Source: Alphaproteobacteria bacterium (GTDB lineage Bacteria > Pseudomonadota > Alphaproteobacteria > Micropepsales > Micropepsaceae). From it: 64,000 nucleotides of DNA. Below, in pieces: positions 37,901 to 46,980 of the stretch. How positions within the stretch are numbered: the stretch's first letter is position 1; each line of letters begins with the position of its first letter. Position numbers and translations under genes: made by a program. Under the pieces are notes generated by a model. That model was not told where the DNA came from, did not search any database, and saw only the letters and a list, made by a program, of their open reading frames with translations. The stretch lies in contig JAJPHG010000016.1 in assembly GCA_021325375.1 (NCBI GenBank), positions 1 through 64,000 on the forward strand, written 5' to 3'.

Positions 37901-39900
37901 CTGACCTCGATCTTGATCTTGGTTTCGAACACCGTGCTGCGGTCGAGGGTGTGGGACCAGCGGCTGTTCCAAGCTGCGGCGAACAGCACCTTTAGATCCA
38001 GTCTGGCTGGGCCATTGTCGGCGTCGCCCTTGAAGTCGCGGATGCGGTCGCAGGCAAGGAACAGAAGGAATTCCTGTCCGTCGACGGCGCGCCCGCTCCA
38101 GGTAGGAACGAGAATGCCGGCGTCCTGTTTTGTGCCGGATATGTCGGGCTCTCCGTGGCCGGCGAAACCGATCAGGGACGCGGTGCCGGAATCTTTCAGC
38201 ACAAGCTTGCTTTCGCCGAACTTCGAGCCGTCGATCGCCAAGGACATCTGGTGCCGAGGCTGCTGTGTCTTCCGCGCCAGCTGGGACAGGGGATCGGGCT
38301 GGGATTCGTTCTCCAGGATGAGCGTGCCAAGAAGGATGATCTGATTGGACGTGTCGTTGAAATCGACCACGATGGGATCGGAGAGGGCCTGCCAGCGGAA
38401 GTGTGGACGGAAGCCTCGGCCGGGAAGTAGGAACCAGGCAAGGAAGGCGAGCGCCACTGCGCTGGCGGCACCGAGCACGATGAGAACCCAGGTCCAGGTG
38501 GTGCGCGATGCTTCGATTCGCGCCGCCGCCGTGCGCCAATCCGTGGTTCCGTCCGATGGCCGCCATTCGCGCGCCGGATCGGCGATCGTCAACGCGCGAG
38601 ACGGAAAGATGCCGTTGTTGACGACGGGAGGGCTTGCGGTCTCCACCCGGATCGGCACGGGGCCGATGCGGCGCATGAGGTGGCCATAGGTGCGACCGGA
38701 TCGATATCTGAACGCCGCTCCGAACCGCACCGTGCCGCTGGCCAATTCGGAGCCGTGCGCGCTTATGCGTTGCGGCAAGCCGACGCCGGCCCAGAGCGGG
38801 AATGCCCATGCAGCGCCGTCGAGCCGGCAAGCTTCGACGGGGCAATTGCTCACATCGATCACGCGCGACGTGGCGGTTCCCTCCGTCGCCGATAGGGTTG
38901 GAGCGGACGGATCGCCAGCATCCCAGACCACCGATTGAAGGGGCCAGGAAGAGGTGTTGGCGACGCGCACGCCGTACGGATCGCCCAAGACCCGAACCTG
39001 TCCGGAGGAAACCGCCTCAGGAGAAAGCCGGATGACCGGCGGCACGGCGAGCAGAACATCCGGCTCGCTGGCCGGCAGCACGCGCAAGAAGCGCATCGTA
39101 ATCGGGTAGGCTTTGATCTTGGTGGCGGCGACCTGTTCTAGATAGCTGCTCTGATTTGCACCCGGCGGCAGAATGCGCCAATCGCCCGCAAGCCCCTCGT
39201 TCCGCTGAACCAGAAGCAGGCTGTCGTCGATATGGAATGCCTTGAGAACGTCGCCGATGGTCTGGCGAGCCTTTTCTAGGCCACCCGTGGAGTAACGCTG
39301 ACGAAGCTGGTCGAGCTCCTCGGTCGGATCGCCGAATGTCGCAAGGATACTGACGTCGACGATGATGACTTCGTCGAATTGGTCATGCGTCCGATCGAGC
39401 CGCGCGCTGATGTCGGGCAGGGCAAGTTCCCATACCGATGTCTTGGGCGCGTTCTCTTCGACGAAGGTGCATGCTTCATCGACCGTGCTTTGCAGAACTT
39501 GTTGCAATTGCTCTCGATTTGGAGACCAGCGAGCATTGACCCAATGGAACAGATAGGGCGCGGCCAGCACACTGCCGGACCGTTCGCTGCTATCCGAGGA
39601 CTGCGCCTTGCAAGAGGCAGGGTCGCCCGCAGGTTGGGTCGACAGGCTGAAAAAAGCGAGCGACATCACATCGTTGTTGGGATCGAATTTGAAACGTTGC
39701 GCCAGACTGCCGTCGAACATTCCGCTCGCTATCAAGCTTGGGACCCGTTCGGGATTCTTCTTCTTCATCTCGCTGTTGGCTTGCACCAGGACGATGAAGT
39801 GCCGCTTGGGCTGGCCCCAGAGCGGCGTGGCCAAGGCGGTCTGTGCCGCGATCGACCACAGCGCCGTGACCGCGAGCAAAATCGCTTGCGCGCTACGCAT
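34924..39900 (-). CDS. Membrane-anchored Hsp70/actin-like ATPase fusion (1658 aa)
   Basis: The protein has a signal peptide (about 1-24) and a periplasmic region of about 440 residues. That region starts with a possible degenerate vWA-like segment (HFIVLVQANSEM, EVIIVDVSILATFGD). One transmembrane helix follows at about 470-492, then beta-rich cytoplasmic modules. The C-terminal Hsp70/actin-fold ATPase shows phosphate loop 1 IDFGTSAISVARM (Asp1017), phosphate loop 2 VYDFGAGTLDLSIV (Asp1257) and adenosine motif VMISGRGALWPGL (about 1460-1472). The motifs are intact, so ATP binding is likely. Single-chain export-anchored proteins with a cytoplasmic actin-type ATPase are rare. It overlaps the upstream vWA gene by 8 bases. 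SrfB-type virulence proteins are another large family worth comparing. The ATPase domain call is firm; the role is inferred. Confidence 0.85.
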   Translation of the reverse strand: MRSAQAILLAVTALWSIAAQTALATPLWGQPKRHFIVLVQANSEMKKKNPERVPSLIASGMFDGSLAQRFKFDPNNDVMSLAFFSLSTQPAGDPASCKAQSSDSSERSGSVLAAPYLFHWVNARWSPNREQLQQVLQSTVDEACTFVEENAPKTSVWELALPDISARLDRTHDQFDEVIIVDVSILATFGDPTEELDQLRQRYSTGGLEKARQTIGDVLKAFHIDDSLLLVQRNEGLAGDWRILPPGANQSSYLEQVAATKIKAYPITMRFLRVLPASEPDVLLAVPPVIRLSPEAVSSGQVRVLGDPYGVRVANTSSWPLQSVVWDAGDPSAPTLSATEGTATSRVIDVSNCPVEACRLDGAAWAFPLWAGVGLPQRISAHGSELASGTVRFGAAFRYRSGRTYGHLMRRIGPVPIRVETASPPVVNNGIFPSRALTIADPAREWRPSDGTTDWRTAAARIEASRTTWTWVLIVLGAASAVALAFLAWFLLPGRGFRPHFRWQALSDPIVVDFNDTSNQIILLGTLILENESQPDPLSQLARKTQQPRHQMSLAIDGSKFGESKLVLKDSGTASLIGFAGHGEPDISGTKQDAGILVPTWSGRAVDGQEFLLFLACDRIRDFKGDADNGPARLDLKVLFAAAWNSRWSHTLDRSTVFETKIKIEVRPKEAARPVVRFAPRTGPAYYHTGPVPTDGDVALGAYVFRSPETLGFSKTFQGEFDLSGELAGRAATASALSLQSRQVTLRPGQERINQVIVHCASPDVANPEPPSHRAVFSCLGPAAHDSDLSSRTVELLRDPAKSRLDMTLNKDWFSATDTGRRIGRQVYWTEDGALRWRWAERATDIDSLAVDAKLALEQRSVKFQRDERIPRIVMTLGLANAARNGRGRIEVTIKPDLVLADAYRQVIRDARNRLINPRSIVEAVDAGTREAVPNPIVLCEGDAEKNIDIVFNIADIVDVADAYIPSMAASLLVAVEARIWTDADAAKSSPSERRSSTFATPLEIELLPPDTWLCIDFGTSAISVARMDESGELVVSDLQNVPQKRADNKPWSLAKYDTNNAEIGTHFLPSSIVFDADLRSDASSSQGYPGFPQFAPASLTPGDPSFVSLPARSIKPPELEGRIVYSLKSWFGAGSEHIVLESPVQMLLPGAEAPDLHDRVPTRDAMISTLSALAEAYIKPDRADAGHVVLTHPNTLTGVHIERLVEIGRSALGPSLGIPRPDRLTLVSESDAVAYHYANRMRRSLPPAQDTLLVYDFGAGTLDLSIVRIGWEIRTVPQPVRWQTLARVGVPVAGNHFDMLIAAALHKALVDPNQIDTEFWGYQYPIVADKLVQSGPTDQAHRRAIVEEVWPAIREAKHLLKEDENLDGSGEFVVRIRTSEESREGSVLRPRHESGTKLDPGKPAARQSDDAKKELEIAIPCRQLFGDPGIGRFTEFVTKEVVRETLAMADVAASDITSVMISGRGALWPGLRKAIWEQFENADKPDLLVDGVSEDMKTAVVQGAIEFQRIVRHGWLKRDDTRARPRLVVVFEQAGRKVMLDEEVWGGKTINVGGTHGGTIYQVSLAKPDPSDFESYRRYFYSRVPESEELFRDTFAVDGMLTLTREDAPGGSYVVTAVNRDRNVVKLAPNISGRHDVVASRPDWPVGSPIIRLKDLL

Positions 39901-42900
39901 GTACGGCTTTCATCGCCGCCCGCCGGTGATGGGCGTCGCTATCGAGCACGATGCCGACGATAACGCTGCGCCATTCTTCCCAGCCGGCCGCATCCCGCAG
40001 CGTCCGAAAGATGTCCAGTGCCTCGAGAGACGCCACGAACGCATCGGCGGATTGACCGACTTGCGGCCAGTCGTCGCAAGGAGCCGCGGCGCGCAAAGTG
40101 CGCGCGAACTCTACGACGGCATCTTTGCCCTCGAACGCCGGGCCGAGCTGCTGCGCGCCCTCGAACAGCATTCCGGCACGCTGCACGACCGCGCCGTCGC
40201 GGATCTTCAGCAGCAGGCTCAGCACGCGGCGGGGATCGCGCAGGGTGGAGACCGCCTGGCCGGAAAGCGACGGCTGACGCTCGCCACGCAAGTTTTCGTA
40301 CAAGCGGCGAATTCGTGCGGCGTGAACTTCCTCGGGCCAGACGTAAGGCAGCCCGCTCTGTCGCGACAGATCGCCGACCCCAAGGCCGATATGCGGCGGC
40401 AGGGGCGTGAGCTCGATCGCGGCAACGAATGCCGGATCGGCCGCCAGCCCGTCCGCCGGCCGCAAACCGCCAAGAGCCTCGGCACGGGCGCCGATGCAAA
40501 AGCCCGAGATCCCCGCCTTGAACGGGCGCAGGGCAACAGCGTCGAGAAGCCCCATGGTCTCGTTCGCGAAATCGTCCAGCCAACGCTTCAGCGACTCGGC
40601 GACGTCAGGAAGATTGGCATGGTTGCCGCCGGGACCGATCAGCTGCATCTGAATTTCCCCTTGCGCCGATCTCTGCGTCCAGAAGCCGAGGCGCGAGAGA
40701 ATCTCCGGCGCCTTGGCCGCGAACCATTCCTGGTAGCGCTTGTCCAGCGACCGGCGCGCATCGTCGGGTAAATCCGTCAGCGCGTCGTCCAGCAGCGTCG
40801 CGCCCGTTTCGGCGCATGTTTCCACGAGCCCGCCAAATCGCATTTCCGTGGGCAGGCTCGCCAGGGGATCGCCGATCAACCTTTCCTGCCATTGCGCCAC
40901 ATGCTCGGCGACGCCGGCGGCGATCGACTGGTACTGCTGCGCAAGGTGAACGGTGACCATCAAGTCGTCGGCATTTCCGCTGGTCGTGGCGCTTCCGGCG
41001 TAGGCAGCGGCGCTGATCTGGAGCTGCTCCTCGATGCGCCGCAGAGCCGTCAGCAGGGTGTAGAGCGGCCAGCGGACCTCATCGCGCTGGTGCAGCTCGA
41101 CGCGCAGCCACGCATCGAGATAGTCGGCGAAAGCACGGCCGCCATCCTGTTCCTGGCGCCACGCGGCCGGTGCCGCCGTCGGCGCTGCGCCACGCGTCGC
41201 ATGCGGTGCCGCGATCATCTGGAAGTGCGGCGGATAGGCCGGCATGTGTTCGCCGCCGTTCCAAAAGCGCGTCAAGGCATCGTCGGCGCGGCGCCGCATC
41301 TGCGCGGCGGCGCTCTCCATGGTTTCCTTCCCCTGCACCCACGAGACCAGGAGGTCGGCGATCATTTTCTCGCGTATCGCCTCCCAGAGCAGAAGCCGTG
41401 GCGCCGAAGATGCCTCGATGCGCATCTGCGCGAAGCCGTTTGTCAAGCTGTCATCGATCATTTTGCGCGCCGGCGGATAGGCGAGCATTGTCCAGGCGGC
41501 GTCGACCAACGCGACCGAGGCTTCGCCAGATGCCGCGAAGCGATCGCCAACGACGATGACTGAGTCGAGGACGCGGCGCTGCTTCGACTCGATGCCGCCG
41601 CGATCGGAGACGATCCACTCGCCCCGGCATGAAAGCACTCGGTCCAACTCGGCGGCGAAGGCGGCTTCCGGAGCGCGGTCCGAAGACAGGCGGGGCGATG
41701 CCGACAACAGGAACGAACACGGCACGCCAAGTGGTGCGCACATGTGCGCGACTTCCAGGGCGATCGCGTTGCTGGCTGCATCCTGCACCGACGCCAGCAC
41801 CACGACCTGCTCGATCGGCACGCCACCGGCGACCGCTTTCTCGATCGCGCTCATGACGTCTTGTGGCTCCTGCAGCAACGCCAGGCGCGCCAGGGCGCGA
41901 TTCTCGCCGACGCCAAAATAAGTGTGCAGCACTTCTCCACGCGATAGCCACTCGGCCGCGGGAACGAATTCGCGCGTCGGCGGAACGACCTCGCGGTTGG
42001 CGTCGACGACCCATGGACGCGTGTCGACATTGAGATGGACAATGCCGCTCCCCGTCGGGGCTATATCGCCCTGGCCCAGGATCACGGAGACCTTCGGCAT
42101 CCTGCGCGCATCGATGCCGCGGTCGCGCATGCGCCGAACGAGCAATTCCCCCGCCGCGTGACCGGCCTCCCCCAGGCAAACGACGAGCGTGGGCGTGACG
42201 ATCGGCGAATAGGGGGCCGACCCGGGCGGTGAAAGAGGCGTAAAGCTAGCCGGCGAAAGTCCCGCGGTGGTCGGCGCAGGCTGCGCCTGCGTTTCGTGGA
42301 TGCAGCCCAGGCGCGCCAGAAGAGGCTCCATCAGCGGATTGACGACTGGATAGCACCAGCTCAGCCAGCCCGGCAGGACGAGCAGACGCGGAACGGAAGC
42401 AAGAGAGACCGTTTGCGCCCGACCTTCGTCGCTGCGCCAATGGATGCGGACGGCACGAAGCGTGCGCTTCCAGCCGGGGCACCGCGCCTCGAGCCCGATC
42501 GCGAATGTCAGCGGCTTGTCGCCGAGAACCGGTCGCAGCCAAGACACCGTGAGCACGTCGCCGACCCGTTCGCGACCGAGGACAGGCTGCTGGCGATCCT
42601 CGACGAAGCGCCACGGCGCGGGCTCCTCGATTTCGCATTCGAGCACCGCCGCCACCGGCGCGCGTCCCGTGATGCGAGCGCTGAGGAAGTCGAACAGACC
42701 GCGTATCTCTTCCGGCTTCTGAAGCAGGAAAGATTGCCCGGGATCGGAAAACCGCTCAAGCAGACTCATGTGGGTACCGGCACCAAAGCCGATGCATGTC
42801 ACCGAGACATTCCTGCCGCTCTCGCGTAGCGCTCGGGCCTCGCCTACGACCTCATCCGCGTGATCGCCGCCGTCGGTGAGCACGATGACGTTCACGGGCG

Positions 42901-43390
42901 TTGCGTTGTTCGCCTCGGAAATCGCCTCGTGAGACTTGCGCAGGCCGGCGGCGATGGACGTACCGCCCCCGCGGGTGATGGATCTTAGGACGTCGCGATT
43001 GTGTGCGTGATCGGCGCTAAGCGGCGCGGCGATCTGCGCGTTGGAATCGAACAACACGATCCCCGAGCGGAACTCTTTGGGCATCGCGGAGAGAAAATCG
43101 CCCATCGCCCGAAGCAGTTCGTCGAGCGCGCTGCCCGGACCTGACCCCATGCTTGAGGAGCGATCAACAACGAAGAGCACGTCGCGCGGCTGCAATGGCT
43201 GGTCCATTGCCAGCATCGACGGCGGATAGGCGCGCACCGTAAGCATCGCGACGTTACCGAGCTCGACCAAGGCGCCATCGGCCGAAAGCGTCGCCGAGCG
43301 AGCGTCGCCGCGTTGACGGGCGCCGAAGGTGGCGAGCCCCCAGCCGATGGCCGTCCACGCAGCGATCAGAATCACCAATGTGAGAAGCAT
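39893..43390 (-). CDS. Membrane-anchored vWA protein with tubulin-like-related cytoplasmic region (A)
   Basis: The 1165-aa protein has an N-terminal transmembrane helix (about 2-22) and a vWA domain with a complete MIDAS: DRSSS (Asp76, Ser78, Ser80), GGGTS and LTDGGD. A second hydrophobic patch occurs near residues 340-360 (RLLVLPGWLSWCYPVV). The remaining 750 residues begin with PTLVVCLGEAGHAAGELLV and include QVVVLASVQDAASNAIALEV. These fall where a tubulin-like protein has its first nucleotide loop and its GGTGAG loop, but the glycines are lost. I infer a degenerate tubulin-like domain. The start at 43390 overlaps the previous stop (TGATG). It is a sister of the next protein upstream. Confidence 0.82.
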   Translation of the reverse strand: MLLTLVILIAAWTAIGWGLATFGARQRGDARSATLSADGALVELGNVAMLTVRAYPPSMLAMDQPLQPRDVLFVVDRSSSMGSGPGSALDELLRAMGDFLSAMPKEFRSGIVLFDSNAQIAAPLSADHAHNRDVLRSITRGGGTSIAAGLRKSHEAISEANNATPVNVIVLTDGGDHADEVVGEARALRESGRNVSVTCIGFGAGTHMSLLERFSDPGQSFLLQKPEEIRGLFDFLSARITGRAPVAAVLECEIEEPAPWRFVEDRQQPVLGRERVGDVLTVSWLRPVLGDKPLTFAIGLEARCPGWKRTLRAVRIHWRSDEGRAQTVSLASVPRLLVLPGWLSWCYPVVNPLMEPLLARLGCIHETQAQPAPTTAGLSPASFTPLSPPGSAPYSPIVTPTLVVCLGEAGHAAGELLVRRMRDRGIDARRMPKVSVILGQGDIAPTGSGIVHLNVDTRPWVVDANREVVPPTREFVPAAEWLSRGEVLHTYFGVGENRALARLALLQEPQDVMSAIEKAVAGGVPIEQVVVLASVQDAASNAIALEVAHMCAPLGVPCSFLLSASPRLSSDRAPEAAFAAELDRVLSCRGEWIVSDRGGIESKQRRVLDSVIVVGDRFAASGEASVALVDAAWTMLAYPPARKMIDDSLTNGFAQMRIEASSAPRLLLWEAIREKMIADLLVSWVQGKETMESAAAQMRRRADDALTRFWNGGEHMPAYPPHFQMIAAPHATRGAAPTAAPAAWRQEQDGGRAFADYLDAWLRVELHQRDEVRWPLYTLLTALRRIEEQLQISAAAYAGSATTSGNADDLMVTVHLAQQYQSIAAGVAEHVAQWQERLIGDPLASLPTEMRFGGLVETCAETGATLLDDALTDLPDDARRSLDKRYQEWFAAKAPEILSRLGFWTQRSAQGEIQMQLIGPGGNHANLPDVAESLKRWLDDFANETMGLLDAVALRPFKAGISGFCIGARAEALGGLRPADGLAADPAFVAAIELTPLPPHIGLGVGDLSRQSGLPYVWPEEVHAARIRRLYENLRGERQPSLSGQAVSTLRDPRRVLSLLLKIRDGAVVQRAGMLFEGAQQLGPAFEGKDAVVEFARTLRAAAPCDDWPQVGQSADAFVASLEALDIFRTLRDAAGWEEWRSVIVGIVLDSDAHHRRAAMKAVHA

Positions 43391-46300
43391 CACAGGTCTC
43401 CCCGCAGCGCGGCGTCCAGGACCCGGCGTGTGAGCGCGTCGCTTTCCGCCTCGACCGCCGAAACTCCGGCGGGATACTCCAGGCCGGTGTCCGGTGCGTC
43501 GGGCTCGACCGCGACTTTGGCGATCGCGAACAGGCTGAGAGCCTCCGCCAGCGAAGCGCGGTCGTCGAAGGTGAGCTGCGTGGAATCGACGAACCATTGC
43601 GCTCGGCCGGCATCGTCGATGCGCTGCCTTACTCGCCCCGCCGCGTTCAGCCGCGCGAAGCGCAGGATCGCGTCCCCGTCGCAGAACGCCGCGCGCAGCG
43701 CTGCCGGAAATTGCGGCAGGCTAATACCGAGATTTGATTGGAGCCGCATCCGGCCGCGCTCCGCGGCGGTTTCGACTTTCGTGGCCACGTCTGGCGTCTG
43801 GCCAAACGAAGCAGGCGGCGCCGGCGTCGCATCCGAATAGGCTAGGCGGCGGAGGGACTGCCGATCGTTGCTGCCAATCTGCCTGTCGAGTTCGGCGCTT
43901 CCCGAAAGCTTCGGTATCTCGCGCACCAGGCGTGCGATATCGCCCCGCTCGCCGGGGTCGGTCGCAAACGGCTTGCCGGTGATGGCCTTGCCCCCTGGGC
44001 CGGGATCGAGCACGAGTTCCCGCGCAAGCCGCTTGGCGCAATCGGGGTCGCGACGCAGCAGCCAGGCCAAAGTGTATTGCTGGATGCTCTCGACGGCCTG
44101 ATTCGCTTGCATGCTCAGTGTTGCCAGGAATTCATCGCTCTGCGTCGTCGCGAACTGCCCGGCGATGGCGATGCGTCCTTCGATGCGCGGCCGGTTGTTA
44201 TCGAGCTGCGCGCGCAACATGACCCAGGCTGCGGAGGCCCGGGTTTCCCGGCCGGCAGTCATGCGTCGATCGAGGTCATCCGCCAGTTCCTCCAGCAACG
44301 CGCGGTCGATCTTGCGGCCCAGCCCCTGCTCCAGCAGGCCATATGGCTTGGATATCAGGACGTCCTGCGCCTGGCGCGCATTGCCGACTTTGGTCAAGAC
44401 CGCCGCCGTCCAATTCTGCAGCTCGGAGCCGAACTGATCGATGACGGAGGAGAACGCGCTCAGCAGATCTTCGGCGTTTGCCAGGCCCGCCGCGCGCATC
44501 GACGCCATGAGCGCGCTCGATGCCAGGCCGTCTTTGAGCGCTTGCGCGAGCGCCAGGACATCGGATGCGCGCAGGTCCTTGCGGCCGACGCGCTGCACGA
44601 GTTCGTCGAGACCGTTGACGACCAGCCGGCGAACCACATCCGGCTTTGGCGATGAGGCCAGCATGGTGACGAAGTCGCTGCAATCCGGAGAGGCTTGGGC
44701 TATCCGGATCAACGCGCGGGCGTTCTCGCCGATGTCGGCGTCCTTGGAAAGCATCTCGGCCAATTTGGCCGGCAGGGCGCGGGCGGGCGCGAGGCGATAG
44801 CCGCCGTTCGCGTCGCCCTCGACGGCGCCGAGCACGCTGTGGACCGCCCAGCGCTGAAATATCTCGAGGGCGACCGCACCGGACAGCTGGCGGACCTTAA
44901 ATCCCACCTTCGCGGCGCGAAGCTGCAGCGGCACCGTGCCGGCCGCCGCGCGCCTGGCTTGCTGGGCCTGCCGAGACGCCGAATAGACGTCGCGCGCGAC
45001 GTCTTTGCGCATCAGCATCAGGATCGCTTGCGTGGCCGCGTCCACGACGTCTCCGCCTTCAACCGCGAATGTGCGGTCTATCGGCGCGCGCGTGCCATCG
45101 GCACCAGCGCCGCCTGGCGCCAACGCAGATTGCGTTGCCAGGCGCGTCGAGGTCTGCAGCTCGACGGCGAACGCGGCGCCGTTGGCCGCCCCTTCGATCC
45201 GCGAGGGCGCCAACTGCAGGAACGCGATGTCGACAGGCTTGTCTGCCGTCGCGTCGCGCATGATCCGGGCGACGTCGAGCGCGCAAGCCGAAACGAAGGA
45301 TTCGCCGGTATCGCCGACCAGGAAGATTTGGCCCCCGGTCGCCGGATCGTGGGCCGCGGCGGCGGCGAGGGCCGCCAATTTGCCGCGCAGCCCCTGGTCC
45401 AGCCAATGCAGGAACGCGAACCGGTTGAGCATACGGTCGTCGGCGCCCGCGGCCGAGACGTCCAACCTTCCTCGCTGCCGGTCGGCGAACCGGCGGCGAT
45501 CCAGCCACGCCAGATCGGGCGCGATCGGGTCGCCGGGCGCGGGAAGATAGGACGCCGTGTCGGCGCAAGCTGACGGCATGGTCTCGGTTTCGATTCCTTC
45601 GGCGCCCGCATCCTGCGCAGCCGTCACGATGAGGGCGGCAAGCGTGGGGGCCGGCGTGACCTGCAGATCTTCCAATTCGGACCGAAGCGCGGAGCAGGTC
45701 CGGCTTCCCGCATCGCCGATGCCGACGACGACGGTCGGAACGAACTCCTCCGTCAGCCGCCCGGGTTTCGCCGGCAGCGAGAGGGTCCGCACGAAGGGCT
45801 CGATGCTGGCGGGGGGAAGGGACGTCGGTGAGGGCTCGTCGCTACGGCGGCGCCAGAGACGGATGGCATGCAGGGCCCAGAGCAGCGCCGGCAGAAGCAA
45901 AAGCGGCAGGAGCCAGAGCGGCGCGACAACCACATACGGACGACGGTTGCAGTTCGAAACAACGGGGTGCCCGCCGGCATCGAGAATAGTCGCTTGCGCG
46001 GGCTCGAGACCGACCGGCCAAAGCCCCCATTCTTTGGCCCGCAGCGGCAGCTCCAGGACTCCGCCGCTGGCGCCCTGACTCGCCGTGGAGCTCAGCGCGT
46101 TCGGGCCGTCCCGATACCAGTTTCCCGCAAGCGGGTGCCCCTCGTCGAGCGAAAAGACCTGCTCCGGCGCCCGTAGGGTCCCTTTGACCGAGGCGGCGTT
46201 TTTCAGCAACTCGGTGACGGTCTGCTCGAGGCGAACAGGCAATTCGCTGTCGCTACCAAGTTCAATCACGTGATCGGCGGAGCCGGTCAGCTTTTCCGCC

Positions 46301-46959
46301 ATGGATCTGTCGCTGCCTTGGGCCCCTTGAGCGAGAACGAAATAGATGCTTACCCCGCGCTCCCTCAGCCGGCGTGCCGTCTCGATGTAGCCGTAAGGGG
46401 GGAAGAATTCTCCATCGCTGAAAATCATAACGTAGTCGCGGCGGCCGTGTTCGGACGGCAAGCGATTCAGCAGCTCGGATGCTCCATCGAGCGCCGCGTT
46501 CGCATTCGTGCCGCCACCGGAAAATTTGTGCAGCGCGGCCGCTTCGGTGATCTGAGTCGCATCGTTCGTCCAGTCTTGAACAAGATGCTTGTCGACGTCG
46601 AAGTAGAGCAAAGCATACCGGTTTGCGTTGTCCGGTCGCGCCAGCGCCTGTGTCGCTTTTGCCACTGCTTTGGGCATCGCGGCCGTAACGTGCTCCAGCG
46701 AGCTCGATTCATCGACCACGAACACCACGTCGATTGGTGGTGCCGCGATCGCGACGGATTTTGACGGCGGCCCCGAATAGATGATCCGGTAGATCAGCGA
46801 ACCGTCGGGCGGCACCCAAAGCCTGTCGAGCGAGCAAAGCATCGGCCCCTGCTGCGGACGGGCGTCGAGCAGTGCGGCGATCCCGAGCAGCGCGCCGACG
46901 CAAACCAGCGCCGGCAGAAGGGCCAGGGCAAGTCCTTTCAAAAATTGGCCGATGCTCAT
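43390..46959 (-). CDS. Membrane-anchored vWA protein with tubulin-like-related cytoplasmic region (B)
   Basis: The about 1189-aa protein has an N-terminal transmembrane helix and a vWA domain with intact MIDAS (DESSS at Asp83/Ser85/Ser87, GGGTN, FSDGE). A strong second transmembrane helix lies near 345-370 (LWLLPLLLLPALLWAL), so the vWA domain faces the periplasm. The C-terminal 780 residues are cytoplasmic. They start with PTVVVGIGDAGSRTCSALRS near residue 408, similar to the first loop of FtsZ/tubulin-type proteins, and later have QIFLVGDTGESFVSACALDV, where the GGTGAG loop would be. The signature is eroded, so GTPase activity is doubtful. ATG 46959 or GTG 46965 could be the start. It lies 21 bases after the tubulin-like gene and overlaps protein A's start. 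Confidence 0.83.
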   Translation of the reverse strand: MSIGQFLKGLALALLPALVCVGALLGIAALLDARPQQGPMLCSLDRLWVPPDGSLIYRIIYSGPPSKSVAIAAPPIDVVFVVDESSSLEHVTAAMPKAVAKATQALARPDNANRYALLYFDVDKHLVQDWTNDATQITEAAALHKFSGGGTNANAALDGASELLNRLPSEHGRRDYVMIFSDGEFFPPYGYIETARRLRERGVSIYFVLAQGAQGSDRSMAEKLTGSADHVIELGSDSELPVRLEQTVTELLKNAASVKGTLRAPEQVFSLDEGHPLAGNWYRDGPNALSSTASQGASGGVLELPLRAKEWGLWPVGLEPAQATILDAGGHPVVSNCNRRPYVVVAPLWLLPLLLLPALLWALHAIRLWRRRSDEPSPTSLPPASIEPFVRTLSLPAKPGRLTEEFVPTVVVGIGDAGSRTCSALRSELEDLQVTPAPTLAALIVTAAQDAGAEGIETETMPSACADTASYLPAPGDPIAPDLAWLDRRRFADRQRGRLDVSAAGADDRMLNRFAFLHWLDQGLRGKLAALAAAAAHDPATGGQIFLVGDTGESFVSACALDVARIMRDATADKPVDIAFLQLAPSRIEGAANGAAFAVELQTSTRLATQSALAPGGAGADGTRAPIDRTFAVEGGDVVDAATQAILMLMRKDVARDVYSASRQAQQARRAAAGTVPLQLRAAKVGFKVRQLSGAVALEIFQRWAVHSVLGAVEGDANGGYRLAPARALPAKLAEMLSKDADIGENARALIRIAQASPDCSDFVTMLASSPKPDVVRRLVVNGLDELVQRVGRKDLRASDVLALAQALKDGLASSALMASMRAAGLANAEDLLSAFSSVIDQFGSELQNWTAAVLTKVGNARQAQDVLISKPYGLLEQGLGRKIDRALLEELADDLDRRMTAGRETRASAAWVMLRAQLDNNRPRIEGRIAIAGQFATTQSDEFLATLSMQANQAVESIQQYTLAWLLRRDPDCAKRLARELVLDPGPGGKAITGKPFATDPGERGDIARLVREIPKLSGSAELDRQIGSNDRQSLRRLAYSDATPAPPASFGQTPDVATKVETAAERGRMRLQSNLGISLPQFPAALRAAFCDGDAILRFARLNAAGRVRQRIDDAGRAQWFVDSTQLTFDDRASLAEALSLFAIAKVAVEPDAPDTGLEYPAGVSAVEAESDALTRRVLDAALRGDL

Positions 46960-46980
46960 TTGCACGAATGCTCTCTGATC

